Shown here in pieces: positions 46,606-56,480 of a DNA stretch of 64,000 bases. A program made the position numbers and the translations under genes. Location of the stretch: positions 1,860,001-1,924,000 of the forward strand of contig NZ_JAPEOR010000001.1 in NCBI RefSeq assembly GCF_026341125.1. The letters run 5' to 3'. This stretch comes from Streptomyces sp. NBC_01142. GTDB taxonomy: Bacteria; Actinomycetota; Actinomycetes; Streptomycetales; Streptomycetaceae. Every line of letters starts with the position of its first letter. Within the stretch, counting starts at the first letter, position 1. Under the pieces are notes generated by a model. That model searched no databases, was not told the origin of the DNA, and saw only the letters and a program-made list of their open reading frames with translations.

Positions 46606-46970
46606 CGTACCGCGCGCGGACCCGCGCAGTGGGCGCCGTGCGCCTCGACCCGCCGCTGAAGCTCCCGGTCGGCCGTGACGACAAGGCAGGTGCGGCCGGC
46701 CGCCTCGGCGGCCACCAGCTCCACGATGCGGTCGTCGCCGCTGCCGGGCGCGGAGACGACCCGTACGCCGGGAACGGAGTCCACATCCCGGGCGGCACCC
46801 TCCACGACATGTACGATCTCGACCGGCCCGGGATGCCCCGCCACCCCGTCCTCCGCGAGGGCTACGAGCGAGTCCCGCAGCCGCTCGGCCGCCCCGTGCC
46901 GGTCGCGCCACCAGCCATCGGGTACGGAACCCACGACGTTGGCGGCGTCGACGACCACGAGTGTGTCCAT
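46584..46970 (-). CDS. NYN/YacP-like PIN-fold protein
   Basis: A 128-residue protein starting at the ATG at 46970. The fold is suggested by DTLVVVDAANVVGSVPDGWW at the N-terminus, SGDDRIVELV in the middle and CLVVTADRELQRRVEAHG near the end; these supply the acidic residues of the PIN/NYN nuclease site. Members process RNA. Its 3' end overlaps the end of the convergent glycosyltransferase gene by 22 bases. It is divergent from galU. Confidence 0.75.
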   Translation of the reverse strand: MDTLVVVDAANVVGSVPDGWWRDRHGAAERLRDSLVALAEDGVAGHPGPVEIVHVVEGAARDVDSVPGVRVVSAPGSGDDRIVELVAAEAAGRTCLVVTADRELQRRVEAHGAHCAGPRAVRQPGERT

Positions 46971-47202
46971 GGGCTCAGCCTCGCACGGCAGCGCGGCGCC
47001 AGCGCGGGAACGCCCCTCTACGGTGATCACGTGGCTGACCATGCACTATAGGCAGATTTCCAACTCGCCGCCGTCGGCGCTACATTCTTGGCGTTCACCG
47101 TATCGCCACCGTCCCGCCACGGTCCCACCACGTCCTTGCGCCTGTCCCGGCACGGCGCGGTCTCCCGGCGGGCGGCCCGTCATCGTATGGAGCAGGAATC
47201 TC

Positions 47203-48105
47203 GTGACTGAAGTGCGCCCCGGAATTGTCAAGGCCGTCATACCCGCTGCCGGTCTGGGGACCAGGTTTCTGCCTGCGACGAAGGCAACACCCAAGGAAAT
47301 GCTTCCCGTCGTGGACAAGCCGGCCATCCAGTACGTCGTCGAGGAGGCGGTCGCCGCCGGTCTCGAGGACGTACTGCTGGTGACCGGGCGCAACAAGCGG
47401 GCGCTGGAAGACCACTTCGACCGCAACTACGAACTCGAACACGCCCTGAGCCGCAAGGGTGACGACCAGCGCCTGTCGCTGGTGCGCGAGTCGGCGGACC
47501 TGGCGGCGGTGCACTACGTGCGGCAGGGTGACCCGCGCGGCCTGGGGCATGCGGTGCTCTCCGCCGCCTCCCACGTGGGGGACCAGCCCTTCGCCGTACT
47601 CCTCGGCGACGACCTGATAGATCCGCGCGATCCCCTGCTGGCCCGGATGATCGAGGTGCAGCAGGAACGGGGCGGCAGCGTGGTCGCGCTGATGGAGGTG
47701 GCCGAGGAGCAGATCCATCTCTACGGCTGTGCGGCCGTAGAGGCGACGGCCGAGGACGATGTGGTGCGCGTCACGGACCTCGTCGAGAAGCCCGCGCGGG
47801 GGGAGGCGCCCAGCTCCTATGCGGTGATCGGCCGGTATGTCCTCGAACCCCAGGTGTTCGACGTGTTGGCCCGTACGGCTCCGGGGCGTGGCGGCGAGAT
47901 CCAACTGACCGACGCGCTCCAGGAGTTGGCGAAGAGCGACGCGCCCGGCGGTCCGGTGCACGGGGTGCTCTTCGACGGGCGGCGGTACGACACCGGGGAC
48001 CGCGGCGACTATCTGCGGGCCATCGTCCGGCTCGCCTGTGAGCGCGAGGACCTCGGCCCCGACTTCCGGACGTGGCTGCGCGACTGGGTGCGCGAAGAGC
48101 TCTGA
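47203..48105 (+). CDS. galU: UTP-glucose-1-phosphate uridylyltransferase
   Basis: A 300-residue nucleotidyltransferase making UDP-glucose for trehalose, cell-wall and exopolysaccharide synthesis. The GTG at 47203 follows GCAGGAA. Diagnostic motifs are AVIPAAGLGTRFLPATKATPKEMLP at the N-terminus, VDKPAIQYVVEEA, LGDDLI, LVEKP and FDGRRYDTGDRGDYLRA. Its length is typical of bacterial GalU. It is probably monocistronic or followed loosely by the next small gene. Confidence 0.95.
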   Translation: MTEVRPGIVKAVIPAAGLGTRFLPATKATPKEMLPVVDKPAIQYVVEEAVAAGLEDVLLVTGRNKRALEDHFDRNYELEHALSRKGDDQRLSLVRESADLAAVHYVRQGDPRGLGHAVLSAASHVGDQPFAVLLGDDLIDPRDPLLARMIEVQQERGGSVVALMEVAEEQIHLYGCAAVEATAEDDVVRVTDLVEKPARGEAPSSYAVIGRYVLEPQVFDVLARTAPGRGGEIQLTDALQELAKSDAPGGPVHGVLFDGRRYDTGDRGDYLRAIVRLACEREDLGPDFRTWLRDWVREEL

Positions 48106-48187
48106 GCGCCGGCCCTCCCCGGCGACCATCGGCCCACGCCGACATCACGCCCCGGCAGTGTCAGTGCCGCCGTACACAATGCGCACC

Positions 48188-48613
48188 ATGAGCGACCACT
48201 ACGAAGTCGTCTTCTCCTGCTTCCTGCGCGACGACACCCCGGAATCCGTCCTCGCTGCCTTGCGCTGGCACCTGGGCATGGACGCCGAGCGTCCCGGAGA
48301 TCTCGACCCGGAGGAGCATCTGTACCCACTGCTCACCCCGGACCGGAACAACAGCAGGCTGCCCGGAGGAGACATCGTGTCCCTGCGCCGCACGGTGCAG
48401 GGTTCCACTGCCTTCGGGCAACAGCACGCATGGGAACTCTTCTCGCGCAACTACTGGGTCGACGACTCCATGCTCTGCCTCGACAGCATCCTGGGCCTGC
48501 TCGCCCCGCACATCGCACGGCCCGGCTACGGCGGATACTTTCGCGACGAATACGACACCGCACTGACCGTCTTCACGTTTCGCGAGGGAACGTACGGCCC
48601 CGTCGAGATCTGA
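48188..48613 (+). CDS. hypothetical protein
   Basis: A 141-residue protein starting at the ATG at 48188, opening MSDHYEVVFSCFLRDDTPESVLAALRWHLG. It is compact, acidic and rich in aromatic residues (NYWVDDSMLCL, GYGGYFRDEYDTALTVFTFREG), with no signal peptide or membrane segment. I do not recognise a named family, but the composition is clearly protein-like. It sits between galU and the convergent fad operon. Confidence 0.7.
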   Translation: MSDHYEVVFSCFLRDDTPESVLAALRWHLGMDAERPGDLDPEEHLYPLLTPDRNNSRLPGGDIVSLRRTVQGSTAFGQQHAWELFSRNYWVDDSMLCLDSILGLLAPHIARPGYGGYFRDEYDTALTVFTFREGTYGPVEI

Positions 48614-48702
48614 CAGGGCACGTCCGACCGGACCGGCGAACGTAGTCCGCCCCGGCACCGCGGTGAGCGGTGCCGGGGCGGAATCCCGGATGAGCTGCGG
48701 CG

Positions 48703-50841
48703 TTACGCCGGGACGCTCGCCACACCCGGCGCCAGGAACGGCTTGCCGTTCACACGCTGGGAGACACCCTCACGGTCCAGGTACGGCGTGATGCCGCCCA
48801 GGTGGAAGGGCCAGCCGGCGCCCGTGATCAGGCAGAGGTCGATGTCCTGGGCCTCGGCCACGACACCCTCCTCGAGCATCAGACCGATCTCCTGCGCCAC
48901 CGCGTCCAGGACACGGTCGCGGGTCTGCTCCTCGGTCAGGACGACATCGCCCTGCTTGAGGAGGGCGGCGACCTCCGGGTCCAGCTCCGGCTTGAAGTTG
49001 TTCTCCGCGGAGTAGACGTAGAAGCCGCGCTTGCCCGCCTTGACGACCGCGGCCAGGTTCCCGGAGACCGTGAAGCGGTCCGGGAAGGCGCGGTTGAGGG
49101 TCTCGGAGACATGCAGACCGATCGCGGGGCCCACCAGCTCCAGCAGGACCAGCGGCGACATCGGCAGACCGAGGGGCTCGACGGCCTTCTCGGCGACGGC
49201 GACCGGCGTGCCCTCGTCGATGACGTTCTGGATCTCGCCCATGAAGCGGGTGAGGATGCGGTTGACGACGAACGCCGGGGCGTCCTTGCACAGCACCGCG
49301 GTCTTCTTCAGCTTCTTGGCCACGCCGAAGGCGGTGGCCAGCGAGGCGTCGTCGGTCTTGTCGCCGCGGACGATCTCCAGCAGCGGGAGGATCGCGACCG
49401 GGTTGAAGAAGTGGAAGCCCACGACCCGCTCGGGGTGCTTCAGCTTCGAGGCCATCTCGGTGACCGACAGCGAGGAGGTGTTGGTGGCGAGGATCGCGTG
49501 CGCCGGGGCGACCGCCTCGACCTCGGCGAACACCTGCTGCTTGACGCCGATCTCCTCGAAGACGGCCTCGATGATGAAGTCGGCGTCGGCGAAGCCCTCG
49601 GCCTTGTCCAGCACACCGGTGACCAGGCCCTTGTAACGGTTGGCCTTGTCCTGGTTGATACGGCCCTTGCCGAGCAGCTTCTCGATCTCGGCGTGGACGT
49701 AGCCCACACCCTTGTCGACGCGCTCCTGGTCGATGTCGGTCAGCACGACCGGCACCTCGAGGCGGCGCAGGAAGAGCAGCGCCAGCTGGGAGGCCATCAG
49801 ACCGGCGCCGACGACGCCGACCTTGGTGACCGGGCGGGCCAGGGACTTGTCCGGGGCGCCGGCCGGGCGCTTGGCGCGCTTCTGGACCAGGTTGAAGGCG
49901 TAGATGCCGCTGCGCAGCTCCCCGCCCATGATCAGGTCCGCGAGCGCGGTGTCCTCGGCGTCGAAGCCCGCCTGCAGGTCCCCGCTCTTCGCGGCGGCGA
50001 TGATGTCCAGCGCGCGATACGCGGCCGGGGCAGCGCCGTGCACCTTGGAGTCGGCGACGAACCGGCCGCGCGCGACGGCCTGGTCCCAGGCCTCGCCGCG
50101 GTCGATCTCGGCACGCTCGACGGCGATCTCGCCCTTGAGGACGGCCGCGGTCCAGATCAGCGACTGCTCCAGGAAGTCCGCGCCCTCGAAGATCGCGTCG
50201 GCGATCCCGAGCTCGAAGACCTGCTTGCCCTTCAGCTGCTTGTTCTGGTTGAGCGAGTTCTCGATGATCACCGAGACCGCGCGGTCCGCACCGATCAGGT
50301 TCGGGAGGATGGCGCAGCCGCCCCAGCCCGGGACGAGACCGAGGAAGACCTCGGGCAGCGAGAAGGCGGGGATCGCCTTGGAGACGGTGCGGTACGAGCA
50401 GTGCAGACCGACCTCGACACCGCCGCCCATCGCCGCGCCGTTGTAGTACGCGAAGGTCGGGACCGCGAGGCCGGACAGCCGCTTGAAGACGTCGTGGCCG
50501 CCCTTGCCGATCGCGAGCGCGTCGGAGTGCTGCTTCAGCAGCTCCACGCCCTTGAGGTCGGCGCCGACCGCGAAGATGAACGGCTTGCCGGTGATGCCGA
50601 TGCCGACGATCGTGCCCTCGGCCGCCTCCTTCTCGACCTGGTCGACGGCGGCGTTCAGGTTCGCCAGCGACTGGGGACCGAAGGTGGTCGGCTTGGTGTG
50701 GTCCAGGCCGTTGTCCAAGGTGATGAGCGCGAACTTGCCCGCGCCCGCCGGGAGGTCGAGGTGGCGTACGTGCGCCTGGGTGACGACCTCGTCCGGGAAC
50801 AGCTCGGCCGCGCCCTTCAGGAGTTCCGTGGTGCCGCTCAC
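48703..50841 (-). CDS. fadB: fatty acid oxidation complex alpha subunit (enoyl-CoA hydratase/3-hydroxyacyl-CoA dehydrogenase)
   Basis: A 712-residue bifunctional beta-oxidation enzyme. The GTG at 50841 overlaps the thiolase stop (GTGA). The N-terminal crotonase domain (to about 300) has GITGKPFIFAVGADLKG and YNGAAMGGGVEVGLHCSYR. The dehydrogenase half has the NAD motif VGVVGAGLMASQLA and FHFFNPVAILPLLEIVRG, with the HFFNP histidine. Two C-terminal dehydrogenase domains follow. It forms a complex with FadA and matches SCO6026 by order. Confidence 0.95.
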   Translation of the reverse strand: MSGTTELLKGAAELFPDEVVTQAHVRHLDLPAGAGKFALITLDNGLDHTKPTTFGPQSLANLNAAVDQVEKEAAEGTIVGIGITGKPFIFAVGADLKGVELLKQHSDALAIGKGGHDVFKRLSGLAVPTFAYYNGAAMGGGVEVGLHCSYRTVSKAIPAFSLPEVFLGLVPGWGGCAILPNLIGADRAVSVIIENSLNQNKQLKGKQVFELGIADAIFEGADFLEQSLIWTAAVLKGEIAVERAEIDRGEAWDQAVARGRFVADSKVHGAAPAAYRALDIIAAAKSGDLQAGFDAEDTALADLIMGGELRSGIYAFNLVQKRAKRPAGAPDKSLARPVTKVGVVGAGLMASQLALLFLRRLEVPVVLTDIDQERVDKGVGYVHAEIEKLLGKGRINQDKANRYKGLVTGVLDKAEGFADADFIIEAVFEEIGVKQQVFAEVEAVAPAHAILATNTSSLSVTEMASKLKHPERVVGFHFFNPVAILPLLEIVRGDKTDDASLATAFGVAKKLKKTAVLCKDAPAFVVNRILTRFMGEIQNVIDEGTPVAVAEKAVEPLGLPMSPLVLLELVGPAIGLHVSETLNRAFPDRFTVSGNLAAVVKAGKRGFYVYSAENNFKPELDPEVAALLKQGDVVLTEEQTRDRVLDAVAQEIGLMLEEGVVAEAQDIDLCLITGAGWPFHLGGITPYLDREGVSQRVNGKPFLAPGVASVPA

Positions 50842-52058
50842 TTGTTGCCTCCGTCGAAGTGCGGGTTCTCCCAGATGACCGTCGCGCCCATGCCGAAGCC
50901 GACACACATGGTGGTCAGGCCGTAGCGGACGTGCGGCTGCTCCTCGAACTGCCGGGCCAGCTGCGTCATGAGACGGACGCCGGAGGAGGCGAGCGGGTGG
51001 CCGTACGCGATGGCGCCGCCGTACTGGTTGACGCGGGCGTCGTCGTCGGCGATGCCGTAGTGGTCGAGGAAGGCCAGCACCTGGACGGCGAAGGCCTCGT
51101 TGATCTCGAACAGGCCGATGTCGTCGATCGACAGACCCGCCTTGGCGAGCGCCTTGTCGGTCGACGGGATCGGGCCGTAGCCCATGACCTCGGGCTCGAC
51201 ACCGACGTACGCGTACGAGACGAGACGCATCTTGACCGGCAGGCCGAGCTCGCGCGCCACGTCCTCGGAGGCGAGCAGCGAGGCGGTGGCACCGTCGTTG
51301 AGACCGGCCGCGTTGCCCGCGGTGATGCGGCCGTGCGCACGGAAGGGGGTCTTCAGACCGGCCAGCGACTCCAGGGTGGTCCCCGGGCGCATCGGCTCGT
51401 CGGCGGTGACCAGGCCCCAGCCGGTCTCGCCGGCCTCGGGGTTGGTGCGGCGCACGGAGACCGGCACCAGGTCGGGCTGGATCTTGCCGTTGGCGTACGC
51501 CTTCGCGGCCTTCTCCTGCGAGTTCACCGCGTAGGCGTCGGTACGCGCCTTGGTGATGTGCGGGTAGCGGTCGTGCAGGTTCTCCGCGGTCATGCCCATG
51601 AACAGGGCGGACTCGTCGACCAGCTTCTCGGACACGAAGCGCGGGTTCGGGTCCACGCCCTCGCCCATCGGGTGGCGGCCCATGTGCTCCACGCCACCGG
51701 CGACCACGATGTCGTACGCGCCGAAGGCGATCGAACCGGCGGTCGAGGTCACGGCGGTCATCGCACCGGCACACATGCGGTCGATGGAGTAGCCGGGCAC
51801 GGACTGCGGGAGGCCCGCGAGGATACCGGCGGTGCGGCCGAGGGTCAGGCCCTGGTCACCGATCTGCGTGGTCGCGGCGATCGCGACCTCGTCGATCTTC
51901 GCGGGGTCGAGGTCCGGGTTGCGGCGCAGCAGCTCCCGGATCGCCTTCACGACGAGATCGTCGGCCCGGGTCTCGTGGTAGATGCCCTTCGGGCCCGCCT
52001 TGCCGAACGGGGTGCGGACGCCGTCGACGAAGACGACATCCCTGACGGTACGAGGCAC
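50838..52058 (-). CDS. fadA: acetyl-CoA C-acyltransferase (thiolase)
   Basis: A 406-residue thiolase cleaving 3-ketoacyl-CoA. The GTG at 52058 follows GGAGGAGA. The acyl-accepting Cys96 lies in SIDRMCAGAMTA; the NEAFA motif and the C-terminal GHPL...TTMCVGFGMGAT complete the active site. It is first in an operon with fadB, coupled by a four-base overlap, and matches SCO6027. Confidence 0.95.
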   Translation of the reverse strand: MPRTVRDVVFVDGVRTPFGKAGPKGIYHETRADDLVVKAIRELLRRNPDLDPAKIDEVAIAATTQIGDQGLTLGRTAGILAGLPQSVPGYSIDRMCAGAMTAVTSTAGSIAFGAYDIVVAGGVEHMGRHPMGEGVDPNPRFVSEKLVDESALFMGMTAENLHDRYPHITKARTDAYAVNSQEKAAKAYANGKIQPDLVPVSVRRTNPEAGETGWGLVTADEPMRPGTTLESLAGLKTPFRAHGRITAGNAAGLNDGATASLLASEDVARELGLPVKMRLVSYAYVGVEPEVMGYGPIPSTDKALAKAGLSIDDIGLFEINEAFAVQVLAFLDHYGIADDDARVNQYGGAIAYGHPLASSGVRLMTQLARQFEEQPHVRYGLTTMCVGFGMGATVIWENPHFDGGNK

Positions 52059-52265
52059 GATGGCTCTCCTCCAGGGTGCGGGATGGCACTGCTGCGGGCA
52101 CGCGCCTAAGCGCGCGCTTCCTCCCTCATGCTACTTGTGGGTAACCAGCCTGCCCAGCCCCAGCGGCGGGAGCGGTGAAGGTCACACGGAGGGCGCACCT
52201 TCTCGGTCGCCGAGCGGGCCCGCCGGCTGTGCCGTGCCCCCAGTCGCCGGGCGGCTGGGGGCAGC

Positions 52266-52308
52266 CTCGCCGGCGACTGAGGCGCAAGGTCCGGGGCGGA
52301 GCCCCGGC
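52266..52308. repeat. dispersed Streptomyces intergenic repeat, copy A
   Basis: The core CGCCGGCGA..GAGGCGC.AGG...GGGGCGGAGCC is shared with 56514-56550. Its right half forms a hairpin CCGGGGC-GGA-GCCCCGG (52291-52307). I recall similar GC-rich repeats between many Streptomyces genes. It lies upstream of fadA, near the 3' end of the next minus-strand gene, and could terminate or pause transcription. Confidence 0.5.
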
Positions 52309-52348
52309 TCGGGAGGGGAAGGGGCGGGGAACGGTCCCGCCGCAGGCG

Positions 52349-53623
52349 TCAGTCCGTCGCCGTCAGCGCAACGGTCAGCAGCGGGGCCACCAGCTCGATC
52401 TGCCAGGCGCGCGCGCCGTATCCGGCCAGCGCCTCGGTCACCGCGGCCTCCGAGGGCTCGAACGGCGGCTCCCAGCAGACCCGGCGGACCGTGTCCGGAG
52501 TGATCAGGTTCTCCTGCGGCAGGCTGAGCTCCTCCGCGAGAGCGGAGACCGCCGCGCGCGCAGCGGAGAGCCGGGCCGCGGCCACGGGGTCCTTGTCCGC
52601 CCAGGAACGGGGCGGCGGCGGGCCGTTCAGCGGCTGGCCGGGCTGCGGGAGCTCGGCGTCGGGCAGCGCCTTGGCGCGCTCGACGGCCGCCTGCCACTGC
52701 TCCAGCTGACGCCGCCCCATCCGGTGCCCGAAGCCGGGCAGTGCGGTCAGGGCCTGAAGGTTCGCCGGCACGGCGAGCGCCGCCTCGACGATCGCGCCGT
52801 CGCTCAGCACCTTGCCCGGCGACACATCGCGCCGCTGGGCGACCTTGTCGCGGGCGGTCCACAGCTCCCGTACGACCGCCATCTGCCGACGACGGCGCAC
52901 CTTGTGCATCCCGGACGTACGCCGCCAGGGGTCCTTGCGCGGCGGCGCGGGCGGGGCCGAGGCGATCGCGTCGAACTCCTGGCGGGCCCAATCCAGCTTG
53001 CCCTGCCGGTCGAGCTCCTTCTCCAGCGCGTCGCGCAGGTCGACCAGCAGCTCCACATCGAGCGCGGCGTAGCGCAGCCAGGGATCGGGGAGCGGGCGGG
53101 TGGACCAGTCGACCGCGGAGTGGCCCTTCTCCAGTGCGTATCCCAGAACGCTCTCGACCATCGCGCCGAGCCCGACCCGCGGGAAGCCCGCCAGCCGCCC
53201 GGCCAGCTCGGTGTCGAAGAGCCGGGTGGGGATCATGCCTATTTCGCGCAGGCAGGGGAGGTCCTGCGTCGCGGCATGCAGGATCCACTCGGTGCCGGAC
53301 AGTACGTCACCGAGCCCCGAGAGGTCGGGGCAGCCGACGGGGTCGATCAGCGCGGTGCCTGCGCCCTCGCGGCGCAGCTGTACCAGATAGGCCCGCTGGC
53401 CGTACCGGTAGCCGGACGCGCGCTCGGCGTCGACGGCCACGGGGCCGGTGCCCGCGGCGAAGGCGGCGATCACTTCGGCGAGCGCGTCGTTGTCGGCAAC
53501 CACCGGCGGAACGCCTTCACGGGGCTCCAGCAAGGGAGTCGGCGCCGGTTCGACGTCGTCCGGGGGAGCGCCCCCGGTGGTTCGCAGTGCGGTCTCTGCT
53601 GCGGTCTCTTGGGCGTCGGTCAC
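52349..53623 (-). CDS. RNase D-like 3'-5' exonuclease with HRDC domain
   Basis: A 424-residue protein starting at the ATG at 53623. After a disordered 40-residue N-terminus comes a DEDD exonuclease domain: VAVDAERASGYRY (D and E), HAATQDLPCL (D), and LRYAALDVELLVDL (Tyr and last Asp). An HRDC nucleic-acid-binding domain follows (about 225-310). It probably trims tRNA or other structured RNA. It matches the SCO6028 position. It runs in the same direction as fadBA but is separated from it by 290 bases. Confidence 0.88.
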   Translation of the reverse strand: MTDAQETAAETALRTTGGAPPDDVEPAPTPLLEPREGVPPVVADNDALAEVIAAFAAGTGPVAVDAERASGYRYGQRAYLVQLRREGAGTALIDPVGCPDLSGLGDVLSGTEWILHAATQDLPCLREIGMIPTRLFDTELAGRLAGFPRVGLGAMVESVLGYALEKGHSAVDWSTRPLPDPWLRYAALDVELLVDLRDALEKELDRQGKLDWARQEFDAIASAPPAPPRKDPWRRTSGMHKVRRRRQMAVVRELWTARDKVAQRRDVSPGKVLSDGAIVEAALAVPANLQALTALPGFGHRMGRRQLEQWQAAVERAKALPDAELPQPGQPLNGPPPPRSWADKDPVAAARLSAARAAVSALAEELSLPQENLITPDTVRRVCWEPPFEPSEAAVTEALAGYGARAWQIELVAPLLTVALTATD

Positions 53624-53701
53624 GTGTCAAGGGTATCCGTGAACGGACAGCGCCCGTCGACGGAACGTTCCGTCGACGGGCGCGAATGAAATACAGAGCG
53701 G

Positions 53702-54364
53702 TCAGTGGATGATGCCCGTACGCAGAGCCACGGCCACCATTCCGGCCCGGTCCCCCGTCCCGAGCTTGCGTGCGATGCGGGCGAGGTGGCTTTTCACGGT
53801 CAGTGCGGACAGGCCCATGGAGACGCCGATCGCCTTGTTGGACTGGCCCTCCGCGACCAGGCGGAGCACCTCGACCTCACGGCCGGAGAGCTCGCGGTAG
53901 CCGCCCGGGTGGCTCGGGGCACCCGGGGGACGGCGGTGCATCCGGCCGGCCGCGGCGCCGATGGGCGCGGCGCCGGGGCGGGTCGGATGCCCGATGTTCG
54001 TACGCGTACCGGTGACGACATATCCCTTGACGCCGCCCGCGAGGGCGTTGCGTACGGCGCCGATGTCGTCGGCGGCGGAAAGGGCAAGGCCATTGGGCCA
54101 GCCCGCGGCTCGGGTCTCGGAGAGCAGGGTCAGCCCGGAACCGTCGGGCAGGTGGACGTCGGCAACGCAGATGTCGCGCGGGTTGCCGACGCGGGGACGG
54201 GCCTCCGCGATGGACGACGCCTCGATCACGTCACGCACTCCGAGGGCCCACAGGTGGCGGGTGACGGTGGAGCGAACGCGCGGGTCGGCCACGACGACCA
54301 TGGCCGTCGGTTTGTTCGGGCGGTAGGCGACCAGGCTTGCGGGCTGCTCAAGAAGAACGGACAC
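53702..54364 (-). CDS. atypical LuxR-family response regulator
   Basis: A 220-residue two-domain regulator starting at the GTG at 54364 after AGGAGG. The receiver-like domain (about 20-115) retains the presumed phospho-acceptor D69 in CVADVHLPDG and a lysine in GGVKGYVV, but the usual N-terminal acidic pair is reduced to VVADP. A proline/arginine linker leads to a LuxR helix-turn-helix (LSGREVEVLRLVAEGQSNKAIGVSMGLSALTVKSHL). No kinase gene is adjacent. It may act without phosphorylation. It matches the SCO6029 position. Confidence 0.88.
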   Translation of the reverse strand: MSVLLEQPASLVAYRPNKPTAMVVVADPRVRSTVTRHLWALGVRDVIEASSIAEARPRVGNPRDICVADVHLPDGSGLTLLSETRAAGWPNGLALSAADDIGAVRNALAGGVKGYVVTGTRTNIGHPTRPGAAPIGAAAGRMHRRPPGAPSHPGGYRELSGREVEVLRLVAEGQSNKAIGVSMGLSALTVKSHLARIARKLGTGDRAGMVAVALRTGIIH

Positions 54365-54596
54365 CAGGCCTCCTGGGAAGGTGCGGGACGGAGCCGGCTC
54401 GGGGATGTAGCCGGGGCGAACCGTGCAGTTAGGGTCACAGACCTCTTCGGCACCAAACCCGCAAGCCTTTAGAGAATGATCACGATTTGGTGAGTAATAA
54501 TCGGGGCAATTCGGACGCGTGATCGATCATCCTACGAGCGGACCGTCCGGAGCGGTGCCCCCGGCGCAGTCTCCCGGCGCCGAACGCGGTGCGGAT

Positions 54597-55274
54597 TCAC
54601 GGCCGGTGGGGACCACGCCGCTGCGGAAGCGAGACCACACCGGTCGCCGAGTCCGCGGGGCCGGCCGGCGAGGGCGGCAGCCCGGCGACCTGACACAGCA
54701 GATCGCACCAGGCTGCAAGGTGTGCGGCCGCGTCAGGAACCCCGCCCGGGGATTCGCGCGGAGTCCAGGATGCGCGGATCTCGATCTGCGTCGTCGGACG
54801 GCGATCGGAGAGTCCACCGAAATAGTGAGACCCCGCGCGGGTGACCGTGCCGCTCGCTTCTCCGTACGACAGCCCGCGCGCCTCCAGCGCGCCCGTCAGC
54901 CACGACCAGCAGACCTCGGGGAGGAGCGGGTCGGCCGCCATCTCCGGCTCCAGCTCGGCACGCACCAGCGTCACCAGCCGGAAGGTTCCCTGCCAGGCTT
55001 CATGACCGGCCGGATCGTGCAGCAGGACGAGCCGGCCGTCCGCCAGATCGTCGTCCTCGTCGCCGTCGACGACCGCAGCCTCCAGCGCGTACGCATGCGG
55101 GGCGAGCCGCTGCGGAGGGCGGGTCGGATCCACTTCGATCTCGGGCCGCAGCCGCGCCGCCCGCAGCGCATCGACCGCCTGCCGGAACGCGCGCGGGACG
55201 GCATTCTCCTCCGCACTGTCCGCGTCGTCAGTGCTGTTGGAATGATCGGAAAAATGTCCCTGAGCCGCAGCCAT
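54597..55274 (-). CDS. DUF3000 family protein
   Basis: A 225-residue cytoplasmic protein conserved in actinobacteria, starting at the ATG at 55274. Landmarks are AVPRAFRQAVDALRAARLRPEIEVDP, FRLVTLVRAELEPEMAADPLLPEVCWSWL and IEIRASWTP. Function unknown. The constant location beside hemE in Streptomyces, from which it is divergent by 92 bases, suggests a shared control region. Confidence 0.85.
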   Translation of the reverse strand: MAAAQGHFSDHSNSTDDADSAEENAVPRAFRQAVDALRAARLRPEIEVDPTRPPQRLAPHAYALEAAVVDGDEDDDLADGRLVLLHDPAGHEAWQGTFRLVTLVRAELEPEMAADPLLPEVCWSWLTGALEARGLSYGEASGTVTRAGSHYFGGLSDRRPTTQIEIRASWTPRESPGGVPDAAAHLAAWCDLLCQVAGLPPSPAGPADSATGVVSLPQRRGPHRP

Positions 55275-55366
55275 GCGGGGAAGAGTAGGCGGAACGGGGG
55301 CTCCGCGCAGGGAGGGACACCCGGCCCGGGGCGGCCACTTCTTGCGTACGTGCGAAGATTCTGGGC

Positions 55367-56470
55367 GTGAGTGCCAACGACCTTCCCCTCGCTCGAGGCT
55401 CCGCCCGAGCTGGGGATGCCCCATCCTCGGGCCAGCAGACAAAGACGTACGACTCCACTTTTCTGAAGGCGTGCAGGCGTGAGCCGGTGTCGCACACGCC
55501 GGTCTGGTTCATGCGTCAGGCGGGGCGCTCACTGCCCGAGTACCTCAAGGTGCGCGAGGGCATCCCGATGCTCGATTCCTGCATGCGGCCCGAGCTCGTC
55601 ACCGAGATCACGCTGCAGCCCGTGCGCCGCCACAAGGTCGACGCGGCGATCTACTTCAGCGACATCGTCGTACCGCTGAAGGCCATCGGTATCGACCTCG
55701 ACATCAAGCCGGGCGTCGGTCCCGTCGTCGCCGAGCCGATCCGCACACGGGCCGATCTGGCGCGGCTGCGCGACCTCACACCCGAGGATGTCTGGTACGT
55801 CACCGAGGCGATCGGGATGCTCACCGAGGAGCTCGGCGCCACCCCGCTCATCGGGTTCGCCGGTGCGCCGTTCACTCTCGCGAGCTATCTCGTGGAGGGC
55901 GGCCCCTCCCGCAACCACGAGCACACCAAGGCACTGATGTACGGCGACCCGCAGCTGTGGGCCGATCTGCTCGACCGGCTCGCGGAGATCACCTCGGCCT
56001 TCCTCAAGGTCCAGATCGAGGCGGGCGCCTCGGCCGTCCAGCTCTTCGACTCCTGGGTGGGCGCGCTCGCCCCCGCCGACTACCGGCGCTCGGTGATGCC
56101 GGCCTCCACCAAGGTGTTCGACGCGGTGGCCTCGTACGGCGTGCCGCGCATCCACTTCGGCGTCGGCACCGGCGAACTGCTCGGACCGATGGGCGAGGCG
56201 GGCGCGGACGTCGTCGGCGTCGACTGGCGCGTGCCGCTGGACGAGGCCGCACGCCGGGTCGGCCCGGGCAAGGCGCTCCAGGGCAACCTCGACCCGGCCG
56301 TGCTCTTCTCCACGACGGAGGCGGTGGAGACGAAGACCCGCGAGGTGCTGGACGCGGCGGCGGGCCTGGAGGGGCATGTCTTCAACCTGGGTCACGGGGT
56401 GCTGCCCACGACGGACCCGGACGCGCTGACGCGTCTGGTGGAGTACGTGCACACGCAGACGGCGCGCTAG
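55367..56470 (+). CDS. hemE: uroporphyrinogen decarboxylase
   Basis: A 367-residue enzyme decarboxylating uroporphyrinogen III to coproporphyrinogen III. The GTG at 55367 is the likely start, giving a disordered N-terminus of about 30 residues; the ribosome site is weak. Signatures are [36 protein letters not shown] sequence with catalytic aspartate, [27 protein letters not shown] and [14 protein letters not shown]. It starts the haem gene set that continues at 59 kb. Confidence 0.95.
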   Translation: MSANDLPLARGSARAGDAPSSGQQTKTYDSTFLKACRREPVSHTPVWFMRQAGRSLPEYLKVREGIPMLDSCMRPELVTEITLQPVRRHKVDAAIYFSDIVVPLKAIGIDLDIKPGVGPVVAEPIRTRADLARLRDLTPEDVWYVTEAIGMLTEELGATPLIGFAGAPFTLASYLVEGGPSRNHEHTKALMYGDPQLWADLLDRLAEITSAFLKVQIEAGASAVQLFDSWVGALAPADYRRSVMPASTKVFDAVASYGVPRIHFGVGTGELLGPMGEAGADVVGVDWRVPLDEAARRVGPGKALQGNLDPAVLFSTTEAVETKTREVLDAAAGLEGHVFNLGHGVLPTTDPDALTRLVEYVHTQTAR

Positions 56471-56480
56471 GGGCGTCGTT

